Below are positions 42,472 through 51,234 of a stretch of DNA of 64,000 bases, piece by piece. A model generated the notes under the pieces. The model was given only the letters and a program-made list of their open reading frames with translations. It was not told the DNA's origin and searched no databases. Where the stretch lies: positions 1-64,000 of the forward strand of contig NZ_WNJZ01000002.1 of assembly GCF_024433635.1 (NCBI RefSeq). Reading direction: 5' to 3'. Origin of the DNA: Ruminococcus sp. zg-924 (GTDB lineage Bacteria > Bacillota > Clostridia > Oscillospirales > Acutalibacteraceae). The translations under genes and the position numbers were made by a program. Position 1 is the stretch's first letter. Each line of letters begins with the position of its first letter.

Positions 42472-43857
42472 CTATTCCGTCATAAATATTTTGACTGCAG
42501 ATGTAAGCTCTGAAATAAATTTGTTTTTATTAATCTTGCCGTTGAGATAATCATCAACAATATCTCCTACTACTTTCGTTGAAAAGTAGCTGTTCGAAAT
42601 CTCAAAGTATGGTATGCAGTTGTTAATTTTCTTTGTGAACTTAATGTAGTTTTGCATATACTCATTATTAAGTCCGTTTACTTCGTATTCTTCATATTCC
42701 ATGACGCCGTCTTTTTCATATTCTCTAAAAAATGTAAACGATGAAGCTGCATCAACAGAGTGTTCAAATGCTTTATTATTTACAGGGTGAGAAATCACGT
42801 TTGACCCAGCGTAATCCGACCCTTTCTTGTCACCGCAGTAATACAATTGAAAATCCTCGCTTAAAAGATATTTTATAAAAGCAAGCGCTTTATCCTGATG
42901 CTTTGAGTTTGCATTAACGGCAACCCCAAGTTGAATAATAGCAGTTACGTCATTTTTGTTTTTATTAAATCCGTTATAAAATACCTTTTTATTTCCTTTA
43001 AGCTCTTCTCTGTAATTTGAACGTGCAAGAGTCTTAAAAGAGCCGCCGGTGTAAAAATCAAAAAGATAGTTATCATTAGTGTATTCATCTTCCTCGGCAA
43101 AACAATCCATAAGTTGAATTATTGAATCAATACCGCTGATGAAATCATCATTATCAAAATTGACTTCATTATTTTCAAAATCCACGTAATTGTAAATAAA
43201 CCTGTCAAAAAGCTGTCTTTGCGAATTTAAAAAGCTAAAAGCGTAGCTATACATAAAGCTTTTTTTGTTTGCCTTTTTAAAGTAATCGTCAGAGAAATTT
43301 GGTATATCGGAATATGTGAGAGACATTCCGTTTTGTACAGGCAAATTGTATTCAGATAATGTTTTGTCAGTTGAGATAAGCGCATTTAAAGAGTAAAATG
43401 CCGGGATAATATATTGCTTTCCCTCGTACTGTCCTGCTTTCATCAAGGCTTGGTTATATTCCGATAAATCAAGCTTTTCATTTGATGAATCATTTTTTAT
43501 CAGCTCGTTAATATCTGCAAACGCGCCTGATTTAATCAGCTTTTCAAATGGCAATGTTTGCCCAAGTGAAAAAATATCCGGCCCTTTACCTGCCATAAGC
43601 TCGGCTGACATTTTTGTATACATATCGTTTTTGTCCTCAAACTTTACAACATCAATCTGATACGATTCATCATAATTGTTTTGGCAGTAAATATTATATC
43701 GCTTAATAATATCTTCATCTAACTGTGTCCATTCGCCATCTGCTTGATAATACCTTAGCTTATCGCTTTCAATGCTTCCATCATTGCAGGCGGCTGTAAT
43801 GGAAACTGAAGTTACCATAAGGCACAGTGCAAGAATTTTACTAATAAGTCTTTTCAT
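42472..43857 (-). CDS. Extracellular solute-binding lipoprotein (first copy)
   Basis: The product of about 461 residues has a lipoprotein signal ending in SITAAC. Motifs AELMAGKGPDIFSLGQ, GAFADINELIKNDSSNEKLD, SEYNQALMKAGQYEGKQY and FIKYLLSEDFQLYY match family 1 solute-binding proteins of CUT1 importers. ATG 43857 has GAGGTG at good spacing; GTG 43866 overlaps that site. It is the first gene of the importer operon and divergent from the response regulator gene, 130-150 bases away. Two different binding proteins with one permease pair suggest two ligands or two affinity modes. Confidence 0.88.
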   Translation of the reverse strand: MKRLISKILALCLMVTSVSITAACNDGSIESDKLRYYQADGEWTQLDEDIIKRYNIYCQNNYDESYQIDVVKFEDKNDMYTKMSAELMAGKGPDIFSLGQTLPFEKLIKSGAFADINELIKNDSSNEKLDLSEYNQALMKAGQYEGKQYIIPAFYSLNALISTDKTLSEYNLPVQNGMSLTYSDIPNFSDDYFKKANKKSFMYSYAFSFLNSQRQLFDRFIYNYVDFENNEVNFDNDDFISGIDSIIQLMDCFAEEDEYTNDNYLFDFYTGGSFKTLARSNYREELKGNKKVFYNGFNKNKNDVTAIIQLGVAVNANSKHQDKALAFIKYLLSEDFQLYYCGDKKGSDYAGSNVISHPVNNKAFEHSVDAASSFTFFREYEKDGVMEYEEYEVNGLNNEYMQNYIKFTKKINNCIPYFEISNSYFSTKVVGDIVDDYLNGKINKNKFISELTSAVKIFMTE

Positions 43858-44010
43858 TATCTTCACCTCTTAAATTTATCATAAATCTTCCATCTGTATT
43901 TTATCTGTGTTTTTATTGAAAACCGCGAATAAGTGATATAAAATGTTTAATATGAAACTTCAGATAAAGCACAGACGGATATGATAATATAACAAGGGGT
44001 GATTATGTGT

Positions 44011-44682
44011 ATGTATAATGTACTGCTTGTCGAGGATGATAAAAACATTTGTGAAATGCTGTGCGATTACTTTACCCAAAAAAGCAAGGACACAATAAAA
44101 ATTGATGTTGCATATGATGGTCAAACAGGTGTTGAAAAGGCATATGAAAATGCCTATGATTTGCTTTTGCTTGATATTATGCTTCCGAGCCTTGATGGAT
44201 TTGAAATATGCCGAGAGGTGCGACGTCAAAGCGATGTGCCGATTATGTTTATTACTGCAAGAGGCAGTCAGGAGGATATGCTGACGGGCTTTGCCTTAGG
44301 CTGTGATGATTATATAGTAAAGCCGTTTTCGTTGCCTGTGTTTTATCAAAAGGTCAACGCTCTTATAAAGCGTTCAAAGGGGCTTGTTCGCTTTTCTGTT
44401 CTTACAGCAGGAACACTATCGTTAAATCCTAATAATGGCTCAGTTATATCAGACGGTGAAGAAATAAGTCTGACAGCTAAGGAATATGCAATACTTAAAA
44501 CCCTGCTTGAAAACAGGGGAAAGATTGTGTCAAGGCAAGGGCTTATAAACCACGCTTGGGGATATGATGAAATTATAGATGAACGTGTGCTTGACACTCA
44601 TATTAAAAATTTAAGAAAAGCTCTTAAGGACAATTCAAGGATAATAATGACAGTGATTAAAAGAGGATATAAAATAGAATGA
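44011..44682 (+). CDS. OmpR/PhoB-family response regulator
   Basis: The product of about 223 residues has a receiver domain (VLLVEDDKN, phospho-acceptor Asp55 in LLLLDIMLP, Thr in MFITARGSQE, Lys in DDYIVKPFS) and a C-terminal winged helix (SLTAKEYAILKTLLENRG, RVLDTHIKNLRKAL). ATG 44011 and ATG 44005 are both possible starts behind AAGGGGTG (43994-44001). It overlaps the histidine kinase gene by 4 bases and is divergent from the ABC importer operon, which it is likely to regulate. Confidence 0.93.
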   Translation: MYNVLLVEDDKNICEMLCDYFTQKSKDTIKIDVAYDGQTGVEKAYENAYDLLLLDIMLPSLDGFEICREVRRQSDVPIMFITARGSQEDMLTGFALGCDDYIVKPFSLPVFYQKVNALIKRSKGLVRFSVLTAGTLSLNPNNGSVISDGEEISLTAKEYAILKTLLENRGKIVSRQGLINHAWGYDEIIDERVLDTHIKNLRKALKDNSRIIMTVIKRGYKIE

Positions 44683-46382
44683 ACATATATAAAAAGAAAA
44701 TCAAAAAACAAAAACAAAGATTATATATTGCTGTTTCGTTATCACTTTTTATACTTAGCTTTGCAGTTTCGGTAATTTTCGCTATCGTAACTTATAATAC
44801 TGAAAAACATCTTTTATATTCAAGCGCATATTCCGATTACTCCGACACACTCCTGCTTTTGCAGGACTCATTCAAAGACGATAATTATTATGCAGAGTAT
44901 TACGTAAACAAGCGTTATTCAGGCGATGAACAGGTGATTGTTATTAACCAAAACGGAGAAACGGTTGTTGAAACAAAAAATGCCCTGCCTGTTGACTTTT
45001 CAAGTTATCCTTATCATCTTGAGAAAGGCTTAGGCTGTATTGTTTTTGAAAACTTTAAACACTCTATGACGGACGAGCAGTATAAAAAAATTACATCATA
45101 TCTATCACAAGATAAGACAGATGACGGTAAATACTATGAGCTTCTTTGCATTGACTATTATTTTAGTAAGGGTGATATAATACCGAAAAGCGTAGAAATT
45201 GTTGAAACTACTGAAGAAAACGTATGGTATGTTCAGGATAAGGTAGTGGAGCGATTTGAGCTTAACCCATTTGTCAGGGACGGTTTAACTCTATATAGGA
45301 ACAGCGATATGCAAAGGAATGTTATTGATAAGGAATTTGTGTTCGGAAATTACAGAAGGGAAAATCTTCTTTCCCACGTTCTTACGCTTAAAACAAATTC
45401 TACTGAAGCAGACAAAACATATTATTATTCTTTTAACATAGATGACATTGATAGTGGCAAGAATGCCTATATAAAAATTGAAACTTTTGATTCGTCCAAT
45501 TTTGGTTATGGGGGTATACTTTACGACGATAACGCTTTTAGCAGCATATACTGTAATACAAGCTCTTTTAGTCTGAAAACGGAAAACAATGAAGAAAATA
45601 TATATACGGTTTACTATGCAAAGCGCTTCAATGTGCTTGATAACTGCTATGAACGCATAGTCTTTATATTAATATACATATTTGCTATCTTTGTTATAGT
45701 AGGAATAATTCTTGCCGCTATAATCTGGCATACTATTAAAAAACAGATTGAACAGGAGGAAAAGCTCAGACTTACTACAAACGCAATGGCACATGAACTT
45801 AAAACTCCGCTTTTCATCATCGGCGGCTATGCAGAAAATCTGGTTGAAAATATTAATACAAAAAAGCAATCTCATTATGCAAGTGTGATATCAGAAAAAT
45901 CTTCAGCTGTAAATGGACTTGTCGAACAAATGCTCGACTATTCAAGAATTGATAGCGGTTATGATACTTTGAATATAGAGAAAATAAACCTTAACGCTTT
46001 GACTAATGATGTTGTAAAAAGCTATGAGGACAGCAGTATAAGCCTTGAATATGGAAAAGAAGTATATATTAATGCCGATAAACGAATGATAAAATCAGCA
46101 ATAGAAAACCTTGTCGATAACGCTGTAAAATACACCAACGATAAAAATGATATAAAAATCAAAATTACTGACAAACGCTTTTCTGTCAGCAACCCTTCCG
46201 ATGAGATGAGTAAATCAGAAATTAATAACCTTTGGCAGCCGTACCACAGACAAGCTCGGCATAGCGCAACTCCGGGTCACGGACTTGGTCTTGCAATTGT
46301 AAAGAGCATTTTTAAGCTGCATAAATTTAAAAACGGCGCAGCGTACAGCAACGGGAGAATTACATTTTGGTTTGAGTATTAA
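44679..46382 (+). CDS. Membrane sensor histidine kinase
   Basis: The 567-residue protein has TM1 (~16-38), a large extracellular sensor (~40-325) with no recognised fold, TM2 (~328-352; YIFAIFVIVGIILAAIIWH), then HisKA with the phospho-His in MAHELKTPLFIIGG. The HATPase domain follows, with the N-box ENLVDNAVKYT and the G2 loop GHGLGLAIVKS. It starts inside the response regulator gene (ATGA overlap), so the two are translationally coupled. A big extracellular domain next to binding-protein genes suggests sensing of an external ligand, maybe together with a binding protein. Confidence 0.93.
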   Translation: MNIYKKKIKKQKQRLYIAVSLSLFILSFAVSVIFAIVTYNTEKHLLYSSAYSDYSDTLLLLQDSFKDDNYYAEYYVNKRYSGDEQVIVINQNGETVVETKNALPVDFSSYPYHLEKGLGCIVFENFKHSMTDEQYKKITSYLSQDKTDDGKYYELLCIDYYFSKGDIIPKSVEIVETTEENVWYVQDKVVERFELNPFVRDGLTLYRNSDMQRNVIDKEFVFGNYRRENLLSHVLTLKTNSTEADKTYYYSFNIDDIDSGKNAYIKIETFDSSNFGYGGILYDDNAFSSIYCNTSSFSLKTENNEENIYTVYYAKRFNVLDNCYERIVFILIYIFAIFVIVGIILAAIIWHTIKKQIEQEEKLRLTTNAMAHELKTPLFIIGGYAENLVENINTKKQSHYASVISEKSSAVNGLVEQMLDYSRIDSGYDTLNIEKINLNALTNDVVKSYEDSSISLEYGKEVYINADKRMIKSAIENLVDNAVKYTNDKNDIKIKITDKRFSVSNPSDEMSKSEINNLWQPYHRQARHSATPGHGLGLAIVKSIFKLHKFKNGAAYSNGRITFWFEY

Positions 46383-46389
46383 TTTTAGG

Positions 46390-46418
46390 TTGATATAGCG
46401 GAGAAAAAGGTCTATAAT
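46390..46418 (+). promoter_or_regulatory. Promoter of the ywlG-HD hydrolase pair
   Basis: TTGATA (46390-46395) and TATAAT (46413-46418), 17 bp apart, 33 bases before the ywlG-like start. Confidence 0.7.
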
Positions 46419-46451
46419 AAAGCAGAAGAACTATGCGAGGTTGGTGTTAAT

Positions 46452-47009
46452 ATGAGTGAATTAAATGAAATAGCACAGCAGGCAAAACAGGCTGTAACAG
46501 AGCTTTTAGAGGTTGCAAAGCTTGAAAAAAACGATATTGTTGTAGTAGGCTGCTCAAGCAGTGAGATTATCGGCAGCAAGCTCGGCACAAATTCAAGCAT
46601 TGAGGTTGCAAGCGTTGTGTTTGACGCAATATATGAGATAGTAAAGGAAAATGGGCTTTTTCTTGCAACACAGTGTTGTGAGCATCTAAACAGAGCGCTG
46701 ATAATTGAAAATGAATGTGCAAAGCTATACGGCTATGAGAAGGTGAATGTTATACCTCAGCCGAAGGCAGGCGGATCTTTCTCTACAAGAGCATATGAAC
46801 GCTTTGGGCATCCTGTTGCTGTGCAGGAGATTAAGGCTTCCGCCGGAATTGACATCGGAGATGTACTAATTGGTATGCACCTTAAGAGAACAGCTGTGCC
46901 TGTAAGAATTTCAATAAATAAAATAGGACACGCACATCTTGTTTGTGCAAGAACAAGACCGCCGTTTATTGGTGGAGTAAGAGCAAAGTATGACGAGGAT
47001 TTATTGTGA
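46452..47009 (+). CDS. ywlG: YwlG/UPF0340 family protein (TIGR01440)
   Basis: The 185-residue protein matches the Firmicute UPF0340 family (function unknown): VVVGCSSSEIIGSKLGTNSS, LATQCCEHLNRALIIE, VNVIPQPKAGGSFSTRAYER and GHAHLVCARTRPPFIGGVR. The serine-rich turn and paired Cys suggest a ligand or metal site, but no reaction is known to me. Its stop overlaps the start of the next gene (TGATG), so they are translationally coupled. Confidence 0.88.
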   Translation: MSELNEIAQQAKQAVTELLEVAKLEKNDIVVVGCSSSEIIGSKLGTNSSIEVASVVFDAIYEIVKENGLFLATQCCEHLNRALIIENECAKLYGYEKVNVIPQPKAGGSFSTRAYERFGHPVAVQEIKASAGIDIGDVLIGMHLKRTAVPVRISINKIGHAHLVCARTRPPFIGGVRAKYDEDLL

Positions 47010-47596
47010 TGGATAAAAATTTAGACTATAAAGAAGAATTTTGCCGTATCTTTTCCGAGAATGTCAAGCGGCATGGAGCAAAAGAACTTTTAGAGTGGCT
47101 TTGCAAAACAGATTTTTTTACCGCTCCGGCAAGTACAAAATTTCATTGCGCCTGCCCGAAAGGACTTGTAATGCATAGCTTAAGCGTGTACGATGTGCTT
47201 GTTGAAAAGCATTTTGATGAGGAAACCGATAGTCTTGAAAGCTTCACGATTTGCGCTTTATTGCATGATTTATGTAAGGCTCAATACTACAAGGTTTCAA
47301 CCCGTAATGTAAAAAACGAGGAAACAGGCAACTGGGAAAAGGTACCATTTTATGCGGTTGACGATTATTTCCCTTACGGACACGGCGAAAAGTCAGTGTT
47401 CCTTATTGAACGCTTTATGAAGCTGCGTATTGAAGAAGCTATGGCTATCCGTTGGCATATGGGCGGTTTTGAGGATAACGGCGGCTTTACAATAGGCTTA
47501 GCGTATCAGAAGTATCCGCTTGCCGTAAAGCTCCATCTTGCAGATTTGGAGTCTACATACCTAAGGGAAAAGAATACTTCGGTAGTAAATAACTAA
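47009..47596 (+). CDS. HD-domain hydrolase
   Basis: The 195-residue protein shows HD-superfamily metal motifs: MHSLSVYDVLVEKHF, the His-Asp pair in CALLHDLCKAQYY, DDYFPYGHGEKSVFLIERF and AIRWHMGGFED, with a late Asp in HLADLEST. It is probably a phosphohydrolase on a nucleotide, similar to proteins clustered with primase or tRNA genes in Clostridia; the substrate is unknown. ATG 47009 overlaps the ywlG stop. A strong terminator follows. Confidence 0.85.
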   Translation: MDKNLDYKEEFCRIFSENVKRHGAKELLEWLCKTDFFTAPASTKFHCACPKGLVMHSLSVYDVLVEKHFDEETDSLESFTICALLHDLCKAQYYKVSTRNVKNEETGNWEKVPFYAVDDYFPYGHGEKSVFLIERFMKLRIEEAMAIRWHMGGFEDNGGFTIGLAYQKYPLAVKLHLADLESTYLREKNTSVVNN

Positions 47597-47608
47597 TATA
47601 GAATATAA

Positions 47609-47647
47609 AAACGGCATACAGATAGTGAACAAGTCTGTATGCCGTTT
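47609..47647. terminator. Bidirectional terminator before convergent feoB
   Basis: AAACGGCATACAGA (47609-47622) pairs perfectly with TCTGTATGCCGTTT (47634-47647); T-rich sequence lies on both sides. Confidence 0.82.
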
Positions 47648-47709
47648 ATTGTTTTAATTTTTTACCCTAAAAAACGATTTAAACTATATAAATAAAGAGC
47701 AATTCATAG

Positions 47710-49749
47710 CTACACCGCATACATAATTATTCTTGCGAGTGATGATATTATCATACACAGCAACAGACCGATTGATGTTGGCAGTAAAAACGCCAATGCC
47801 GTCCACTTTAAACTCTTGGTTTCCTTGAAAATTGTTATGCAGGTTGTTGAACACGGGAAATGAAACAGCAGAAACACTATAACGCATATTGCCGTAACTA
47901 CTGTCCATCCGTTAGCAGTAAACAGGCTGTGTAGTTCTAACAGACTTTCGTACTCAGTTAATGATGAATTTGCGGTGTAAGCCATTATCATTATCGGTAT
48001 CACAATCTCGTTTGCCGGAAATCCGAGAATGAATGCGGCAAGTATTACTCCGTCCAATCCGAATATATGTGCAAACCCGTCAAGTGAGCTTGTGAAATGG
48101 TTTAGCAGCGAATTGCCGCCAACGCTTATATTCGCAAGCAGCCATATTATCATTCCCGCCGGCACCGCAACTACAACAGCTCTCCACAGAACAAACAATA
48201 TTCTGTCCATAACCGAGCGAACTATAACCTTGCCGACTTGAGGAACACGGTAGGGAGGAAGCTCCAAAACAAATGATGAGCTTTCGCCCTTAAGCAATGT
48301 TACAGATAAAAGCTTTGACATTGCCATAGTCATCAGAACCGACAAGACGATAAACCCTAACAGAATTATAGCAGAGAATACAGACTGAAACGGCATAATA
48401 ATCGGAGCTGTAAGAAAAATCGTAATAAGTGCAATCAGTGCAGGAAACCGCCCGTTACATGGAACAAACGCATTAGTAAGTATTGCAATCAATCTTTCTC
48501 TTGGCGAGTCAATTATCCTGCATCCGGTAACACCGCAGGCATTGCAACCAAATCCCATACACATACTAAGCGACTGCTTGCCGTGTGCACCTGATTTTTT
48601 GAAGTATTTATCAAGGTTAAAAGCAACCCTCGGCAAGTAGCCGAAGTCCTCAAGTATAGTAAATAGAGGAAAGAATATTGCCATCGGCGGAAGCATAACC
48701 GATACAACCCAAGATGTGGTTTTGAATATTCCATCACAAATTAGTGATGTTAAAAATGCGGGTGAGTTTATATAGTTTAAGCCGCTTCTGAGCCACTCAT
48801 TTATATTGCCGAATAAAGAAGACAACCATTGCGACGGGTAATTTGCTCCCACTATTGTAATCCAGAATATTATTCCAAGCATCAAAAGCATAATTGGTAT
48901 GCCTGTAAGCTTTGAGGTGAATAGCTTATCAAGTCGTCTGTCGCTTTTGTTATAGTCATTCCTATTAAATGTAACAGTTTTAAGGAATATTTCTTCTGCT
49001 TTTTTTACAATTGTCTGTGCTATTTCGTCCCTGTAACTTGCTCTATGTACAGCATTATCGTAAAGCTTCATTCCTAATTGTCGTTCAAGACATAAATTGA
49101 ATTCTTCGTCATTTTCAAGTAGTCTCAATGAGTAAAATCTCGCCTCACGGTTACTAATGCAGTGACTTCTTATTTTTTTGTAGTTTTTTTCAGCTTCATT
49201 TTCAATCTTTTTGTTGTATTTAATGTTTTCAACATAGGTTTTCTTCTCGTTCACCGTCATTTTATATATCATTTCCTTAAGCTCACTCATGCCCTTGCCG
49301 CTTCGAGCGCTGGACTCTACCACAGGAACGCCTAATAAACTTGAGAGTTCCTTTATGTTGACAGAGATGGATTTTTTTCTTGCCTCGTCCATTAAATTTA
49401 CACAAACTATAACACGGTCGGTTATTTCAAGAATTTGCATAACAAGATTTAAATTTCTCTCAATGCAGGTTGCATCAATCACCACCACAACAAGCTGAGG
49501 ATGCTCAAAGCAAATATAATCACGAGCAACGGTTTCTTCCTTAGAGCTTGACAGCAGCGAGTAGGTACCGGGCAAGTCAACCAATGTGTAGGTAATGTTC
49601 TTGTATCGCATACATCCAAAAGCATTTGACACTGTCTTGCCCGTCCAATTACCGGTGTGTTGATTAAGCCCCGTTAAATTGTTAAAAACCGTGCTTTTGC
49701 CGACATTTGGGTTACCTGCGAAGGCAACGGTGTATTGATTATTGGTCAA
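47710..49749 (-). CDS. feoB: Ferrous iron transport protein B
   Basis: FeoB is the GTPase-coupled Fe(II) importer. The 679 residues show the N-terminal G domain (GNPNVGKST, LVDLPGTYSL, VVVIDATC, CVNLMDEARK with the NxMD form seen in FeoB), a GDI-like helical spacer, and a C-terminal membrane domain with two gate repeats (LPRVAFNLDKYFKKSG; LPPYRVPQ) and Cys in GFGCNACGVTGCR. The start is TTG 49749 behind GGAGGTG. feoA lies upstream with a terminator hairpin between, so feoB expression may rest on read-through or on its own promoter. Confidence 0.95.
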   Translation of the reverse strand: MTNNQYTVAFAGNPNVGKSTVFNNLTGLNQHTGNWTGKTVSNAFGCMRYKNITYTLVDLPGTYSLLSSSKEETVARDYICFEHPQLVVVVIDATCIERNLNLVMQILEITDRVIVCVNLMDEARKKSISVNIKELSSLLGVPVVESSARSGKGMSELKEMIYKMTVNEKKTYVENIKYNKKIENEAEKNYKKIRSHCISNREARFYSLRLLENDEEFNLCLERQLGMKLYDNAVHRASYRDEIAQTIVKKAEEIFLKTVTFNRNDYNKSDRRLDKLFTSKLTGIPIMLLMLGIIFWITIVGANYPSQWLSSLFGNINEWLRSGLNYINSPAFLTSLICDGIFKTTSWVVSVMLPPMAIFFPLFTILEDFGYLPRVAFNLDKYFKKSGAHGKQSLSMCMGFGCNACGVTGCRIIDSPRERLIAILTNAFVPCNGRFPALIALITIFLTAPIIMPFQSVFSAIILLGFIVLSVLMTMAMSKLLSVTLLKGESSSFVLELPPYRVPQVGKVIVRSVMDRILFVLWRAVVVAVPAGMIIWLLANISVGGNSLLNHFTSSLDGFAHIFGLDGVILAAFILGFPANEIVIPIMIMAYTANSSLTEYESLLELHSLFTANGWTVVTAICVIVFLLFHFPCSTTCITIFKETKSLKWTALAFLLPTSIGLLLCMIISSLARIIMYAV

Positions 49750-49816
49750 GGAAACACCTCCGTTATTTTCTGAAATCTCTTATAATAGAGTATTCACCTG
49801 ACTATTGAAATGTTAC

Positions 49817-49846
49817 AAAAAAGCCCACAGCGAACACACTGTGGGC
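49817..49846 (-). terminator. Terminator or attenuator between feoA and feoB
   Basis: GCCCACAG (49823-49830) pairs perfectly with CTGTGGGC (49839-49846), and on the minus strand a T6 run follows. It stands 12 bases after the feoA stop and about 68 bases before feoB. Confidence 0.78.
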
Positions 49847-49857
49847 AATGCAATATT

Positions 49858-50106
49858 TTATTTTATTGATACTACTACCTTTGATGCATCTTCATTTCTT
49901 ATTGCGAGCAGCGCTCCTCTGATATAATATGCGGTCAGACCTCCGGCGGGACTTACAAGAACCGCTTCAACCTGTGTATCATTGATCAGACCCAGGTCGA
50001 GCATCCTGCGCCTTTCCCTTCCGTCCATTCTTAATTCCTTTACAGTGCATTTTTCCCCTTTTTTTAAAGAACTGAGCAATCTGACTTCTTTGTCCAATAT
50101 CATCAT
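49858..50106 (-). CDS. feoA: Ferrous iron transport protein A
   Basis: The 82-residue SH3-like protein has the FeoA pattern: LSSLKKGEKCTVKEL, ERRRMLDLGLINDTQVEAV, SPAGGLTAYYIRGALLAIR and ASKVVVS. FeoA is thought to bind and tune FeoB. It is upstream of feoB on the same strand and downstream of a small gene (50172-50336). ATG 50106 or 50103 are both possible starts. Confidence 0.9.
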   Translation of the reverse strand: MMILDKEVRLLSSLKKGEKCTVKELRMDGRERRRMLDLGLINDTQVEAVLVSPAGGLTAYYIRGALLAIRNEDASKVVVSIK

Positions 50107-50171
50107 CTCTATTCTTTGATATTCTTTATCATCATATGCTCAGAAGAAATTGCTGACACAAAGCTGAATCA

Positions 50172-50336
50172 TTAATTGTTCATATTCTTTTTTTCTGTAA
50201 CAGAGTTATAGTAGCTTTCAAGCTCTTGCTTTGATGAAAAAGTCACTCCGCTTTCAATAATCTGCTCCTGAATAAGCTGCGGCAGCGAATAGAAGTATTC
50301 TCTTGCCGAGCTGTCCAAGCTTTCTAAATTTGTCAA
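50172..50336 (-). CDS. Small conserved-looking protein upstream of feoA
   Basis: A 54-codon frame reads MTNLESLDSSAREYFYSLPQ, then LIQEQIIESGVTFSSKQELE and SYYNSVTEKKNMNN. TTG 50336 follows GAGGTGAT (complement of 50341-50348) at good spacing. The 'YSLPxxIQExIIxSGVxFxSKxxLxxYY' pattern recurs in short Clostridia proteins of unknown function. It is probably helical and soluble. It stands first in front of feoA and feoB, so it may be linked to iron uptake or merely share the promoter. Confidence 0.7.
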   Translation of the reverse strand: MTNLESLDSSAREYFYSLPQLIQEQIIESGVTFSSKQELESYYNSVTEKKNMNN

Positions 50337-50358
50337 TTCAATCACCTCGTAAATAATG

Positions 50359-50388
50359 TTGCCAACATTTTAAAAATTATGCTATAAT
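50359..50388 (+). promoter_or_regulatory. Promoter of uridine phosphorylase
   Basis: TTGCCA (50359-50364) and TATAAT (50383-50388) with 18 bp between, 22 bases before the start codon. The divergent small-gene-feoAB unit must start in the same gap. Confidence 0.7.
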
Positions 50389-50410
50389 ATTTCATATCGG
50401 AGATGATATT

Positions 50411-51178
50411 ATGAACAAAGAAAGGCAGTATCACATCGCCTTAACAAAAGAAAACAGTTCAAAATATGCAATAATTTGCGGTGCTCCTGAGCGTGTTGAA
50501 GCAATAGCGGCACATATGAATAATCCTTGCTTTGTAGCACAAAACCGTGAATTTAAAACATTCTGCGGCACTTTGTCGGGTGAGAGAGTGCTTGTAACCT
50601 CAACAGGTATAGGTGGTCCGTCAGCGGCTATCGCAATTGAGGAACTGAATCATATCGGTGTCGATACTATAATAAGAGTTGGTACCTGCGGCGGAATACA
50701 GCTTGATATTGCTCCGGGTGAGCTTGTTGTCGCTTCAAGCGCAGTGAGAATGGACGGAACAACAAAGGAATATGCACCAATAGAATTCCCTGCTGCGGCA
50801 GATTACAGCGTTACTTCAGCACTCTCTGAAGCCTGCAAAATAAGAGGATATAAATATAAGGTTGGAGTGGTTCAGTCGAAGGATTCATTTTACGGTCAGC
50901 ACACTCCGGAGAGCACAGCTATATCCGGTGAGCTTCTTAATAAATGGGACGCTTGGAAGGTATGCGGAGTTTTAGCGTCTGAAATGGAATGTTCAACTCT
51001 GTTTGTTGTATCTTCAATCCGTAAAATCAGAGCAGGTGCTGTTTTAAAGGTCATATGGAATCAAGAACGGGCAAACAACGGCTATACCGATGAGGAATCC
51101 CCCGATACACAGCCTGCAATAATTGCCGCTGTTAAGGCAATGGAGAGTATTATTATTTCCGACAAAGCAAATGGATAG
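50411..51178 (+). CDS. udp: Uridine phosphorylase
   Basis: The enzyme splits uridine with phosphate into uracil and ribose-1-phosphate (pyrimidine salvage). The 255 residues show the nucleoside phosphorylase I fold: AIICGAPERVEAIA (phosphate), VTSTGIGGPSAAIAIEEL, RVGTCGGIQLDIAPGELVVA, and SEMECSTLFVVSSIRKIRAG with the ribose-binding Glu-Met-Glu. GGAGAT precedes the ATG. The uracil it makes could be used by Upp (55620-56249) a few genes away. Confidence 0.92.
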   Translation: MNKERQYHIALTKENSSKYAIICGAPERVEAIAAHMNNPCFVAQNREFKTFCGTLSGERVLVTSTGIGGPSAAIAIEELNHIGVDTIIRVGTCGGIQLDIAPGELVVASSAVRMDGTTKEYAPIEFPAAADYSVTSALSEACKIRGYKYKVGVVQSKDSFYGQHTPESTAISGELLNKWDAWKVCGVLASEMECSTLFVVSSIRKIRAGAVLKVIWNQERANNGYTDEESPDTQPAIIAAVKAMESIIISDKANG

Positions 51179-51234
51179 TATAATTACACGATTAAAATCA
51201 TATACTTTACCACTCAAATTCTGGCGGTGGTATT

